NCBI RefSeq assembly: GCF_000725485.1
Contig: NZ_KL647031.1
Span: 372,001-436,000 of the forward strand
Reading direction: 5' to 3'
From: Nonomuraea candida
GTDB taxonomy: Bacteria; Actinomycetota; Actinomycetes; Streptosporangiales; Streptosporangiaceae
Length of the DNA: 64,000 bases
Shown here: in pieces, positions 26,560-35,307 of the stretch
Numbering within the stretch: position 1 is the first letter of the stretch
How the letters are laid out: the number at the start of each line of letters is the position of its first letter
Notes under the pieces: generated by a model
What the model was told of the DNA's origin: nothing
What the model saw: only the letters and a program-made list of their open reading frames with translations
The model's database searches: none
Translations under genes and position numbers: made by a program

Positions 26560-26898
26560 CGAACCTTCCTTTTCCGCTACAGGCGATTCCGACCGTATCG
26601 GGTGCGACTTACTGTTCGCTTGCAATGTGGTGTCATATGTCTATTGCGTCCCGTATTAGATATGCTATGAATGTAGTGGTTCTACTACAGGACGGATGAG
26701 AGAGCTTGGCAGCGGCGCGGAGCTCGGGAGGAACGCCGCCGCCGCCGCGGCGGCCGGGCCGCGGAGACGGTCGCGCTGCTCGCGTGGGCCGGTGGCCGGG
26801 CCGTGCCGGCGGCTCCCGATCCTGCGCCGGACGGCCCGCTGATGGAGATGCGCCGTCAGCGGGGTGCTCCGGCGCGTCGGCTGAGAAGATACGCGGCG
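26560..26898. promoter_or_regulatory. AT-rich divergent promoter region with palindrome TGTAGT-N6-ACTACA
   Basis: Bases ~26590-26690 are the most AT-rich in the window. A perfect inverted repeat TGTAGT (26672-26677) / ACTACA (26684-26689) is flanked by -10-like boxes on both strands (TATGCT plus strand 26661-26666; TAGCAT minus strand 26662-26667). It lies between the SPFH operon and the XRE gene and is the probable operator of that XRE protein. From ~26700 to 26898 there is GC-rich sequence with no convincing gene. Confidence 0.5.
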
Positions 26899-27132
26899 AT
26901 GAGTGAGACCGTCTACAACCGCATCGCGCTGCTGCGCGCAGAGCGGAACGTGACCCGCAGGCAGCTTTCGGACGCCCTCGGGGTGCACTATCAGACCATC
27001 GGCTATCTCGAACGCGGCGAATACAGCCCCAGCCTCCACCTGGCGCTGCGCATCGCCGAATACTTCGAGGTGCCGGTCGAGGTGGTCTTCTCCACCACGC
27101 CGTTCCCGCGCATAGGCGAGCGTCCGGCCTGA
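26899..27132 (+). CDS. Small XRE-family (Cro/CI-type) regulator
   Basis: The 77-residue helix-turn-helix protein belongs to the short HTH_3 group with pattern [23 protein letters not shown], then [10 protein letters not shown] and [17 protein letters not shown], whose members are often autoregulated. ATG 26899 is chosen because homology starts there (SETVYNRI); an in-frame GTG at 26803 would add 32 low-complexity residues. It is divergent from the SPFH-SPFH-Spo0M operon across an AT-rich region with a palindrome, so it is the best candidate regulator of that operon. Confidence 0.85.
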   Translation: MSETVYNRIALLRAERNVTRRQLSDALGVHYQTIGYLERGEYSPSLHLALRIAEYFEVPVEVVFSTTPFPRIGERPA

Positions 27133-27155
27133 CCGATTCTGTCGGTCGGGCCGCC

Positions 27156-27161
27156 TACATT
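27156..27161 (+). promoter_or_regulatory. -10 element (TACATT) of uvrB
   Basis: TACATT ends 6 nt before the uvrB ATG (27168), indicating a leaderless transcript. No clear LexA box is seen next to it. Confidence 0.45.
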
Positions 27162-27167
27162 GGGAGC

Positions 27168-29276
<2,109 letters not shown>

Positions 29277-29333
29277 TCGCTATGCCTTCTGACCTGGGCG
29301 AATGCTCCTCCTTCTGGTGGGCAGCGTCCAGGT

Positions 29334-29954
29334 ATGAACAAGACGATCGTCGGTGCCCTGGTCGGCGCGACCGTGCTCGCGGGCGGCTGCGGCACCATGC
29401 TGCGTGAGGCCGAGCGGCTGGCCGTCCAGTCCTCGCCCACCATCGGCACGCCCACGGCCACCCTGCCCGGCAGCCCGACGGACTCCCCGCCCGGCGGCGC
29501 CACCGGCACCCCGGGCAGGCCCGGGGCCGGCGACCTGAAGCAGGCCGCCCAGGCCGCGCTGGCCGCCGTGCCCGGCTCGACCCTCATCTCGATCGAGACC
29601 GAGGAGGGCGGCACGCGGTGGGAGGTCCAGGTCGTCGGGAAAGACGGCACCGAGCACCAGATGGACGTCGAGGCGGGCAAGGTCGTGACCGGCCCCACCA
29701 CCGAGGAGGAGGACGCCGCGGACAAGACCAAGCACCGCGAGCGCGTCGCGGCGGCCAAGCTCGACTACGCCAAGGCCGCCGACGCCATCGCCGCGGCGGT
29801 GCCGGAGGGCCGCGTCACGGAGCTGAACCTCGACACCGAGCAGGGCAAGACCGTGTGGGAGGCCGACGTGGTCACGCCTGACGGGACCAAGCACGAGGTC
29901 GCGGTCGACGCCGCCACGGGCGCCGTCACCCGCAACAACGCCACCACCTCCTGA
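29334..29954 (+). CDS. PepSY-domain lipoprotein
   Basis: The 206-residue exported protein has a lipobox-like LAGGC with Cys19 (Ala instead of Leu at -3), a Pro/Gly/Thr-rich spacer (~30-65), then two PepSY-like repeats (~66-115 and ~140-200), each with the pattern I..E...G.T.WEV.VV..DGT.H.V.VDA..G.V. PepSY domains are thought to inhibit or chaperone proteases outside the membrane. It is 57 nt after uvrB with no coupling. Confidence 0.8.
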   Translation: MNKTIVGALVGATVLAGGCGTMLREAERLAVQSSPTIGTPTATLPGSPTDSPPGGATGTPGRPGAGDLKQAAQAALAAVPGSTLISIETEEGGTRWEVQVVGKDGTEHQMDVEAGKVVTGPTTEEEDAADKTKHRERVAAAKLDYAKAADAIAAAVPEGRVTELNLDTEQGKTVWEADVVTPDGTKHEVAVDAATGAVTRNNATTS

Positions 29955-30272
29955 CCCGCCCACCCGCACGAAGCCGCGCCATGCGGCCATCGGGCCCCGG
30001 CCCGCCCGACCAACGTCAGCGTCGGGCGTGCGGTCCGGTGGCCGCACGGCCGGTCACGGGCCCGGTCGGCGGGCCGCACGGTCGGCCAAGGGCCGGCCGC
30101 TGGTCGGGGCTGCGGCTGCCGGTCGGGGTGCGGGGCCGGCGGTTGCCGCGCGGGACCCTCGCGGGGCCCTCGAGGGGCCCCGGCCTCCGGGCCGTTGGCC
30201 GGGGCGCCTGGGGGGTGGGGCGGGTGGATATCGTGGTGCACCGGGGCGGAGTGTCCTTGTACGGTGCGGGGC
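29955..30272. other. Intergenic region, no gene seen
   Basis: 318 bp of extremely GC-rich sequence with repeated GGCCGCACGG elements (~30050-30090) and no credible reading frame. The only functional signal is the -10 box TACGGT just before the zinc-ribbon gene. Confidence 0.5.
30260..30265 (+). promoter_or_regulatory. -10 element (TACGGT) of the zinc-ribbon gene
   Basis: TACGGT ends 7 nt before ATG 30273. It supports this start over an in-frame upstream start at 30195 and implies leaderless translation. Confidence 0.5.
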
Positions 30273-30833
30273 ATGCGACGCTGCCCGGAATGCGGTCACT
30301 GGGAGCCCGCGGGCGCGCCCGGGTGCGCGCGGTGCGCCCGGCTGGTGGACGAGATCGTCGAGGAGGGCTGGCGGGCCTATGTCGCGCGCGAGTTCGGCGT
30401 CCTCGGCCCCGAGGAGGAGCGCCAGGTCGCCGAGATGGTCGTCGACGAGCCCGACCGGCATCTCTGGCGCGTGGTGGACGCCGCGTACGACCGCCTGACC
30501 TGCCCGGAGTGCGGCGGCAGGCTCAGCAGGGGCCCGGCCGGCTGCGGCCCCTGTGACCTGGCCAACGGCTTCCGCTACGTCGCGGTGGAGATCGACCGGC
30601 CCGCCGTGCCGCCGGGCAACGAGCACGCGCTGCGGGTGAACGTGTCGGTGGCCCGCCGCCCGTCCGGGATCTCCGCCTCGGAGGTGTTCCTGCGCTGCCA
30701 GTCGCTGCCCCTCCTGATCGAGGGCCGCCTCCCGACGGGCGCCCAGGCCCGCGCCATCAAGGCCCTGGCGAACAGCGGCGCCACGGAACAGGAGCTGATC
30801 ACGCACATGCACCGCGACTGGGGCGCCGGCTGA
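30273..30833 (+). CDS. Zinc-ribbon protein of unknown function
   Basis: The 186-residue protein opens with a four-cysteine zinc ribbon, CPECGHWEPAGAPGCARC (residues ~4-21). A second set, CPECGGRL...CGPC, follows at ~residues 75-95. Between them is a helical, Glu-rich segment; the C-terminal half is a predicted alpha/beta region. It is probably cytosolic and nucleic-acid or protein binding; no named family is recognised. The ATG is fixed by the -10 box 7 nt upstream. The stop codon begins a perfect 35-bp tandem repeat. Confidence 0.75.
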   Translation: MRRCPECGHWEPAGAPGCARCARLVDEIVEEGWRAYVAREFGVLGPEEERQVAEMVVDEPDRHLWRVVDAAYDRLTCPECGGRLSRGPAGCGPCDLANGFRYVAVEIDRPAVPPGNEHALRVNVSVARRPSGISASEVFLRCQSLPLLIEGRLPTGAQARAIKALANSGATEQELITHMHRDWGAG

Positions 30834-30915
30834 GCCACCTCACGCCCCGCCGGGAGGGCCGGGACTGAGCCACCTCACGCCCCGCCGGGAGGGCCGGGAC
30901 TGAGCCACTCCGGCC
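30831..30915 (+). repeat. 35-bp tandem repeat starting at a stop codon
   Basis: The sequence starting TGAGCCACCTCACGCC is repeated perfectly (30831-30865 and 30866-30900), with a third partial copy from 30901. The first TGA is the stop of the zinc-ribbon gene. Confidence 0.95.
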
Positions 30916-30988
30916 AGGCGGTGCCCATGGAAGCGCCCTCCTCGACGGACTTCGCGTGACGCGTTCGTGGTGTCACGTGCGGGGGCCG

Positions 30989-31615
30989 TCAGGGGTGGTC
31001 TTTGCGTTCTTCCACCGTGCGGCGTTCTTCCATCGTGCGGCGGTAGAGCTCGTCGATCTGGTCGAGGGGGTCGACGGGGGCCTGGCGGCGGGCCTCGATC
31101 TCCAGGTCGGTGCGGGAGCTGAGGTCGGCGATGCCGGTGGCGGTGTGCTGCACCTGGTCGCCGAGGAGGTCGGCGCGGATGCGGGCGCACATGGCCGTCA
31201 GCTTGGCCTGGTGCTCCCGCAGGCGGCCGAGCGTGGCGTGGTCGACGTACGGGGACACGCGGCGCTGCTGGGCGTACATGCCGAGCTGGGAGTCGTGCAC
31301 GTCGGCCTGGGCCGTGAGGTCGGCCAGCAGGTGCGGCAGGTCTCCCAGGCCCCAGCCCTGGCGCTGGGCCTGCTCGACGGCCTGGCGGGTGAGGGAGACC
31401 TCGCGGCGCAGGTCGAGCCGGAGGCGCTCGACCTCGGCGGCGTCGCCCGTGCCCATGGCGTTGACGTGCGTGGAGAGCCGGACGGTGGCCTCCTTGGCCT
31501 TCACCGCGGCCTTCTTGCCCAGCTTGACCAGCAGATAGATGCCGATGCCGCCCAGCAACAGCAGGAACGCCAGGATCACCAGCACGATGACCAGGAACTC
31601 GCCGATGTTCGCCAC
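30989..31615 (-). CDS. Single-pass membrane protein with coiled coil
   Basis: The 208-residue protein has one N-terminal hydrophobic helix (FLVIVLVILAFLLLLGGIGI, residues ~6-30), followed by a basic patch (KLGKKAAVKAKEA) and a long charged helical region (~50-205) with heptad character. No catalytic motif is seen. GTG 31615 is chosen since it places the membrane helix at the N-terminus and is preceded by AGGGG; a longer ATG frame to 31687 overlaps the promoter-like TATCCT. The function is unknown; it could be a scaffold or stress protein (compare PspA/DUF948-like topology). Confidence 0.7.
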   Translation of the reverse strand: MANIGEFLVIVLVILAFLLLLGGIGIYLLVKLGKKAAVKAKEATVRLSTHVNAMGTGDAAEVERLRLDLRREVSLTRQAVEQAQRQGWGLGDLPHLLADLTAQADVHDSQLGMYAQQRRVSPYVDHATLGRLREHQAKLTAMCARIRADLLGDQVQHTATGIADLSSRTDLEIEARRQAPVDPLDQIDELYRRTMEERRTVEERKDHP

Positions 31616-31757
31616 CCCCTGTTGGTGTTGGTGACTTGAAGGATAGTCGGCCGGAGCGGTGCCGGCGCGCCCGCGCCGCCCAAGCAAACTCTTGATCGGA
31701 TCCGGGCGTTGTGTTTCAGTTCACATGATTCCAGAACCACCAGGAAAGGCATATGCC

Positions 31758-32525
31758 GTGCTGGATGGCAAGGTTGTGATCATCACGGGCGGCGCCAGGG
31801 GCATGGGGGCGGCCACCGGCCGGCGCTGCGCGGCGGCCGGCGCGCGGGTCGTGCTCACCGACGTGCTGGTGGACGAGGGTACGGCCACCGCCAAGGACCT
31901 GGGCGCCCGCTTCATCGCGCACGACGTGACGAGCCAGGACGCCTGGGCGACGGTGGTCGCCGAGACCCTGGAGGCGTACGGGCGCATCGACGGCCTGGTC
32001 AACAACGCCGGCGTCGCCACCATGCTGAGGATCGAGGATCAGCCGCTGGAGGAGTTCCAGCGGGTGCTCCAGGTGAACCTGGTCGGCACCTTCCTCGGGC
32101 TCAAGGCCGTGGTCGGGCCCATGCGTGAGGCCGGCGGCGGCGCGATCGTCAACCTGTCGTCGGTCGCCGGGCTGTTCGCCCTGCCCATGACGGGCGGCTA
32201 CGGGGCGTCCAAGTGGGGGGTGCGCGGGCTGACGAAGATCGCGGCGGTGGAGTTCGGGCGCGACCGCATCCGGGTGAACTCCGTGCACCCCGGCATGATC
32301 GTCACCCCGATGACGCAGTCGCTCGGAGCGGTGTCGGGTGAGGGCACGTTCGGGCTGGCGCCGATCGGGCGGTGGGGCGAGGCCGAGGAGGTCGCGGAGG
32401 CGGTGGCGTTCCTGCTGTCCGACGCCGCCTCGTACGTCAACGGCGCCGAGCTGGCCATCGACGGCGGCTGGACCGCGGGGGAGGGCTCCCTGCTGCCCCC
32501 GCCCCGGATACCCGAGGAGGCGTAG
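31758..32525 (+). CDS. Short-chain dehydrogenase/reductase
   Basis: This 255-residue classical SDR is an NAD(P)-dependent oxidoreductase, probably of the 3-alpha/20-beta-hydroxysteroid or cyclopentanol dehydrogenase type. Motifs: cofactor loop TGGARGMG, NNAG, catalytic Ser in VNLSSVAG, YGASK, and the PGMIVTPM loop. Asp after the second beta strand (VLTDVL) favours NAD. GTG 31758 is chosen because AGGAAAGG is 9 nt upstream and the core starts three residues later; ATG 31725 would add 11 residues. The next gene starts on the base after its stop, so they form an operon. Confidence 0.88.
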   Translation: MLDGKVVIITGGARGMGAATGRRCAAAGARVVLTDVLVDEGTATAKDLGARFIAHDVTSQDAWATVVAETLEAYGRIDGLVNNAGVATMLRIEDQPLEEFQRVLQVNLVGTFLGLKAVVGPMREAGGGAIVNLSSVAGLFALPMTGGYGASKWGVRGLTKIAAVEFGRDRIRVNSVHPGMIVTPMTQSLGAVSGEGTFGLAPIGRWGEAEEVAEAVAFLLSDAASYVNGAELAIDGGWTAGEGSLLPPPRIPEEA

Positions 32526-33329
32526 ATGCCGTACGCGGAGGCCGGGGAGGGCGTCCGGCTCTTCTACACCGACGACGGCACGGAGCGCGGCCACCTGCCG
32601 CCGCTGCTGCTCGTCCACGGCTGGGGGACCGACTCCCACCAGTGGTCGTGGCACATCGACGCGCTCGCCGCCGCCCACCGCGTGATCGCCGTGGACCTGC
32701 GCGGCCACGGCTACTCCTCGGTCCCCGAGACCGGCAACACGCCGCGCATGATGGCCGAGGACCTGCACCTGCTGCTCGGCCGCCTGGGCATCCCCCAGGT
32801 GGTGGCCATCGGGCACTCCATGGGCGGGCAGGTGGTGTCCATCCTCGCGGTCGAGCATCCCGCGCGCGTACGGGCGCTGGCCGCCCTCGACCCCGGCTAC
32901 GGCATGGCGGCCGAGATCGCGCGCGGCTTCCCCCGGATGATCGAGGGGCTGCGGGGCGAGCGCCCGCACGAGGTCGCCGAGCGGATCGACGAGTGGTGCA
33001 CGAACGCCGCCACCCCCGCCCTCATCAGGCGCTGGCACAAACGCCGGCTGTACGGCATGCCGCCGCACGTCCTCGCCGAGGCGTTCGAGGCCATGTTCGT
33101 CGGCCGGGACGCCATCGGCGTGCGGCCGGCCAGCGACGACTACCTGGCCCGCAGGCGGTGCCCGGTGTTGTCGATCTGGGCCGACCCCGGGCGGGCGGCC
33201 TGGGAGGCGGGGCTGCTCAAGGACCCGGCGTCCGTGGTCGTGTGCTGGGAGGGGGCGAGCCACCGGCTGCACGAGGAACGGCCGGAGGAGTTCGTCCAGG
33301 TGCTGGAGGGCTGGCTGCGCAAGCTGTGA
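32526..33329 (+). CDS. Alpha/beta hydrolase
   Basis: The 267-residue hydrolase has the HGWG oxyanion motif, nucleophile elbow GHSMGG (~residue 97-102), an acid residue in the late core (SIWADPG) and the catalytic His in GASHRLHEE. It resembles esterases, lactonases and haloperoxidase-like enzymes; the substrate is unknown. Its ATG follows the SDR stop with no gap, so the pair probably acts on the same compound (alcohol/ketone and ester). Its last codons (CTGCGCAAGCTG TGA) seed a downstream tandem repeat. Confidence 0.87.
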   Translation: MPYAEAGEGVRLFYTDDGTERGHLPPLLLVHGWGTDSHQWSWHIDALAAAHRVIAVDLRGHGYSSVPETGNTPRMMAEDLHLLLGRLGIPQVVAIGHSMGGQVVSILAVEHPARVRALAALDPGYGMAAEIARGFPRMIEGLRGERPHEVAERIDEWCTNAATPALIRRWHKRRLYGMPPHVLAEAFEAMFVGRDAIGVRPASDDYLARRRCPVLSIWADPGRAAWEAGLLKDPASVVVCWEGASHRLHEERPEEFVQVLEGWLRKL

Positions 33330-33478
33330 GGACGGCTGCGCAAGCTCTGCGAGAGGTGGTCACGCGACTGCGAGGGTTGCTGCGCGAGCAGTGAGGACGG
33401 CTGCGCGAGCAGTGAGGACGGCTGCGCAAGCTGTGCCAGAGGTGGTCGCGCGACTGCGAGGGTTGCTGCGCGAGCAGT
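33328..33478 (+). repeat. 65-bp tandem repeat downstream of the hydrolase gene
   Basis: Copy A (33328-33392) and copy B (33414-33478) are 65 bp each and nearly identical, separated by 21 bp that repeat their ends (GAGGACGGCTGCGC...GAGCAGT). The unit contains GGCTGCGCAAGCT, which is the 3' coding end of the hydrolase gene. The rest of 33479-33645 contains no gene. Confidence 0.9.
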
Positions 33479-33645
33479 GAGGGCGGTGGCGAGGGGCCCG
33501 GCGGCGAGGGATCGCCGCCGGGCGCCGGCCGTGTGAGCGTGCCAGGGTCGGGGGCCACGGGTGACGCTCACAGGCCCGTTCGCCACGGGCTCCACGGTAC
33601 GCACGGAGCCCGGGGCCGCGGATCAGCCCGGAGGCGGAGCCCGGG

Positions 33646-34248
33646 TCAGCCTGGCGGGTGATTCCCGGCCCGCCTGCGGGCGCGGAAGCGGCGTACCCGC
33701 CTGATCAGCCACCACGCCACCACCGCCAGCAGCGGCAGCACGACGATCACCAGGACGGGCAGGAAGACGGCGACCAGGCTCATCCCGAGCGACCCGGCGT
33801 CCTCGGCCGTGCTCACGACCGGCGCGCCCACCCCGGCCGTGCCCGCGTTGATCACCGGGCGGGCGGCGGCCTTGAGCGCGTGCACGGCCAGCGCCACCAC
33901 GATCCCCAGCAGCCACCCGGCCCACGGGTGCTCGGCCATCCACGCCGAGCTCTCGAACTCGGCGGCGGCGCTGGTGGCGGAGAAGACCACGCCGCCGGAG
34001 GCCGGGCGCACCACGGTCTGGATCACGTCGTTGACGGTGTCGACGGCGGGCACCTTGTCCAGCACCACCTCGGCGGCCAGCAGCACCGCGAGCACCGCCA
34101 GCACGCCCCAGTTCGACAGCCAGGAGTAGCCGTCGGGCAGCCGGACGGCGTCGGTGAGGTTGGCGAGCACGCCGACGACCAGGAGCGGGATGTAGGCGTT
34201 GAGCCCGGCGGCCGTGGACAGGCCCAGACCGGTCAGTGCGGCGAGCAT
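33646..34248 (-). CDS. DUF4126 membrane protein
   Basis: The 200-residue protein has about five hydrophobic segments and the DUF4126 signature: GLGLSTAAGLNAYIPLL at the start, LAAEVVLDKVPAVDTVND in the middle and a C-terminal basic tail. The function is unknown; members are small inner-membrane proteins. It stands alone, with GAGGG before the ATG. Confidence 0.85.
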   Translation of the reverse strand: MLAALTGLGLSTAAGLNAYIPLLVVGVLANLTDAVRLPDGYSWLSNWGVLAVLAVLLAAEVVLDKVPAVDTVNDVIQTVVRPASGGVVFSATSAAAEFESSAWMAEHPWAGWLLGIVVALAVHALKAAARPVINAGTAGVGAPVVSTAEDAGSLGMSLVAVFLPVLVIVVLPLLAVVAWWLIRRVRRFRARRRAGNHPPG

Positions 34249-34332
34249 GCCCTCAGTCTGCCCGCCGTCCCCGCCCCGTGCGGCCCGCCCGCGCCCCCGC
34301 CCTGATCGGCCCGCCTGCTCATGCCGCCCCGG

Positions 34333-35238
34333 TCAGTCCGGCCGGGCGGCCTCGTCCATGAGGGAGGCCAGGGCGGGGCCGGTGAACTCGGCCACCGCCC
34401 GCTCGTACTTCTCCATGCCCCACGACCAGAAGTCGAAGTCGATGGTCTCGTTGGCGCCGTCCTGGATGGAGGCCCAGAGCGTCCAGCCGTACTTGGACAT
34501 GAGGCCGAGCAGCCGCGCGCGGGCGATCTTGTGGCGGAGCGGGCGGCCGTAGTACGCGGTGACCAGCGCCTCCAGGTGCTCCAGCGGCAGGTCCGACTCG
34601 CTCCAGATGTTGCCCAGCTCGAAACAGGCGTCGTTGTTGCCCGCGTACTCGTAGTCGATCAGCCACAGGCGCCGGCCGTCGTCGAGGATGTTGCCGGGCA
34701 GCAGGTCGTTGTTGCACGGAACGGTCCCCTCGGCCCTGACGGCCAGGCATTCCCGGAGCCGGGGCAGGACGGGCATGAAGTCGAGGTAGCGGGGCGGCAG
34801 CCGGTAGCCCCGCTCGCGCACGATCTCCAGATAGCGCCGCTGCACCTCGAACATGTCGAAGTCCCGGACGAACCGCGGCCCGCGGTGCAGCCGCCGGCAC
34901 GCCTCCGCCACGCGCGGCAGGTTCGCCGGATCGTGCAGGTCGTCCCGCGTGAACGTGCGGCCGGGCAGGAACCCCACCACCAGCACCCCGAGCCCCGGCA
35001 GGTAGGCGTGCACCGGCGCGCCGACCCCGGCGCGGGCCGCCGCGATCGTGTTCGCGTGCTCGGCGTCCCTGTCGATGTCCAGCAGCGCCCCGTTGCCGGC
35101 CCACACCCGCACCACGTACGCGCCCGCGGGCGTGGTGACCTTGTAGTTGTGGTTGGTGAGCCCGCCGGGCAGCTCCTCGACGGAGCGGGGCACGCCGGAC
35201 AGCAGGGGGATGCGATCGAGGACCTCGGGCGCGGCCAT
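34333..35238 (-). CDS. Phosphotransferase, choline-kinase-like (APH superfamily)
   Basis: The 301-residue kinase-fold enzyme has a Gly-rich start GGLTNHNYKV, the catalytic loop CNNDLLPGNIL (Asp and Asn present; the His usual before them in HNDLxxGN is Asn) and the metal motif LIDYEYAGNND. It resembles choline/ethanolamine kinases. It is divergent from an FAD-GcvT oxidoreductase of the dimethylglycine dehydrogenase class and shares that operator region, so a role in choline or methylamine use is plausible. TAGCAT lies 5 nt before the ATG, suggesting a leaderless start. Confidence 0.82.
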   Translation of the reverse strand: MAAPEVLDRIPLLSGVPRSVEELPGGLTNHNYKVTTPAGAYVVRVWAGNGALLDIDRDAEHANTIAAARAGVGAPVHAYLPGLGVLVVGFLPGRTFTRDDLHDPANLPRVAEACRRLHRGPRFVRDFDMFEVQRRYLEIVRERGYRLPPRYLDFMPVLPRLRECLAVRAEGTVPCNNDLLPGNILDDGRRLWLIDYEYAGNNDACFELGNIWSESDLPLEHLEALVTAYYGRPLRHKIARARLLGLMSKYGWTLWASIQDGANETIDFDFWSWGMEKYERAVAEFTGPALASLMDEAARPD

Positions 35239-35261
35239 GCTCGATGCTAGCTCCGCCGCCC

Positions 35262-35300
35262 TAAACGGTCTAGACCTTTAACGGCGCGCCGGGTTAGCCT
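35262..35300. promoter_or_regulatory. GntR/DasR-type palindrome GGTCTAGACC and -10 box of the FAD-GcvT gene
   Basis: GGTCTAGACC (35267-35276) is a perfect palindrome and equals the core of known HutC/DasR-family sites. It overlaps the -35 position of the plus-strand promoter, whose -10 TAGCCT (35295-35300) ends 7 nt before ATG 35308. A GntR/UTRA protein of this subfamily is encoded at 37681-38439. Confidence 0.6.
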
Positions 35301-35307
35301 CGCGACC

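Noticed and set aside
26696..26842. Small plus-strand frame starting ATG at 26696 upstream of the XRE gene
   Set aside because: It encodes poly-Ala/Arg low complexity without homology or a clear ribosome site; probably chance in GC-rich sequence.
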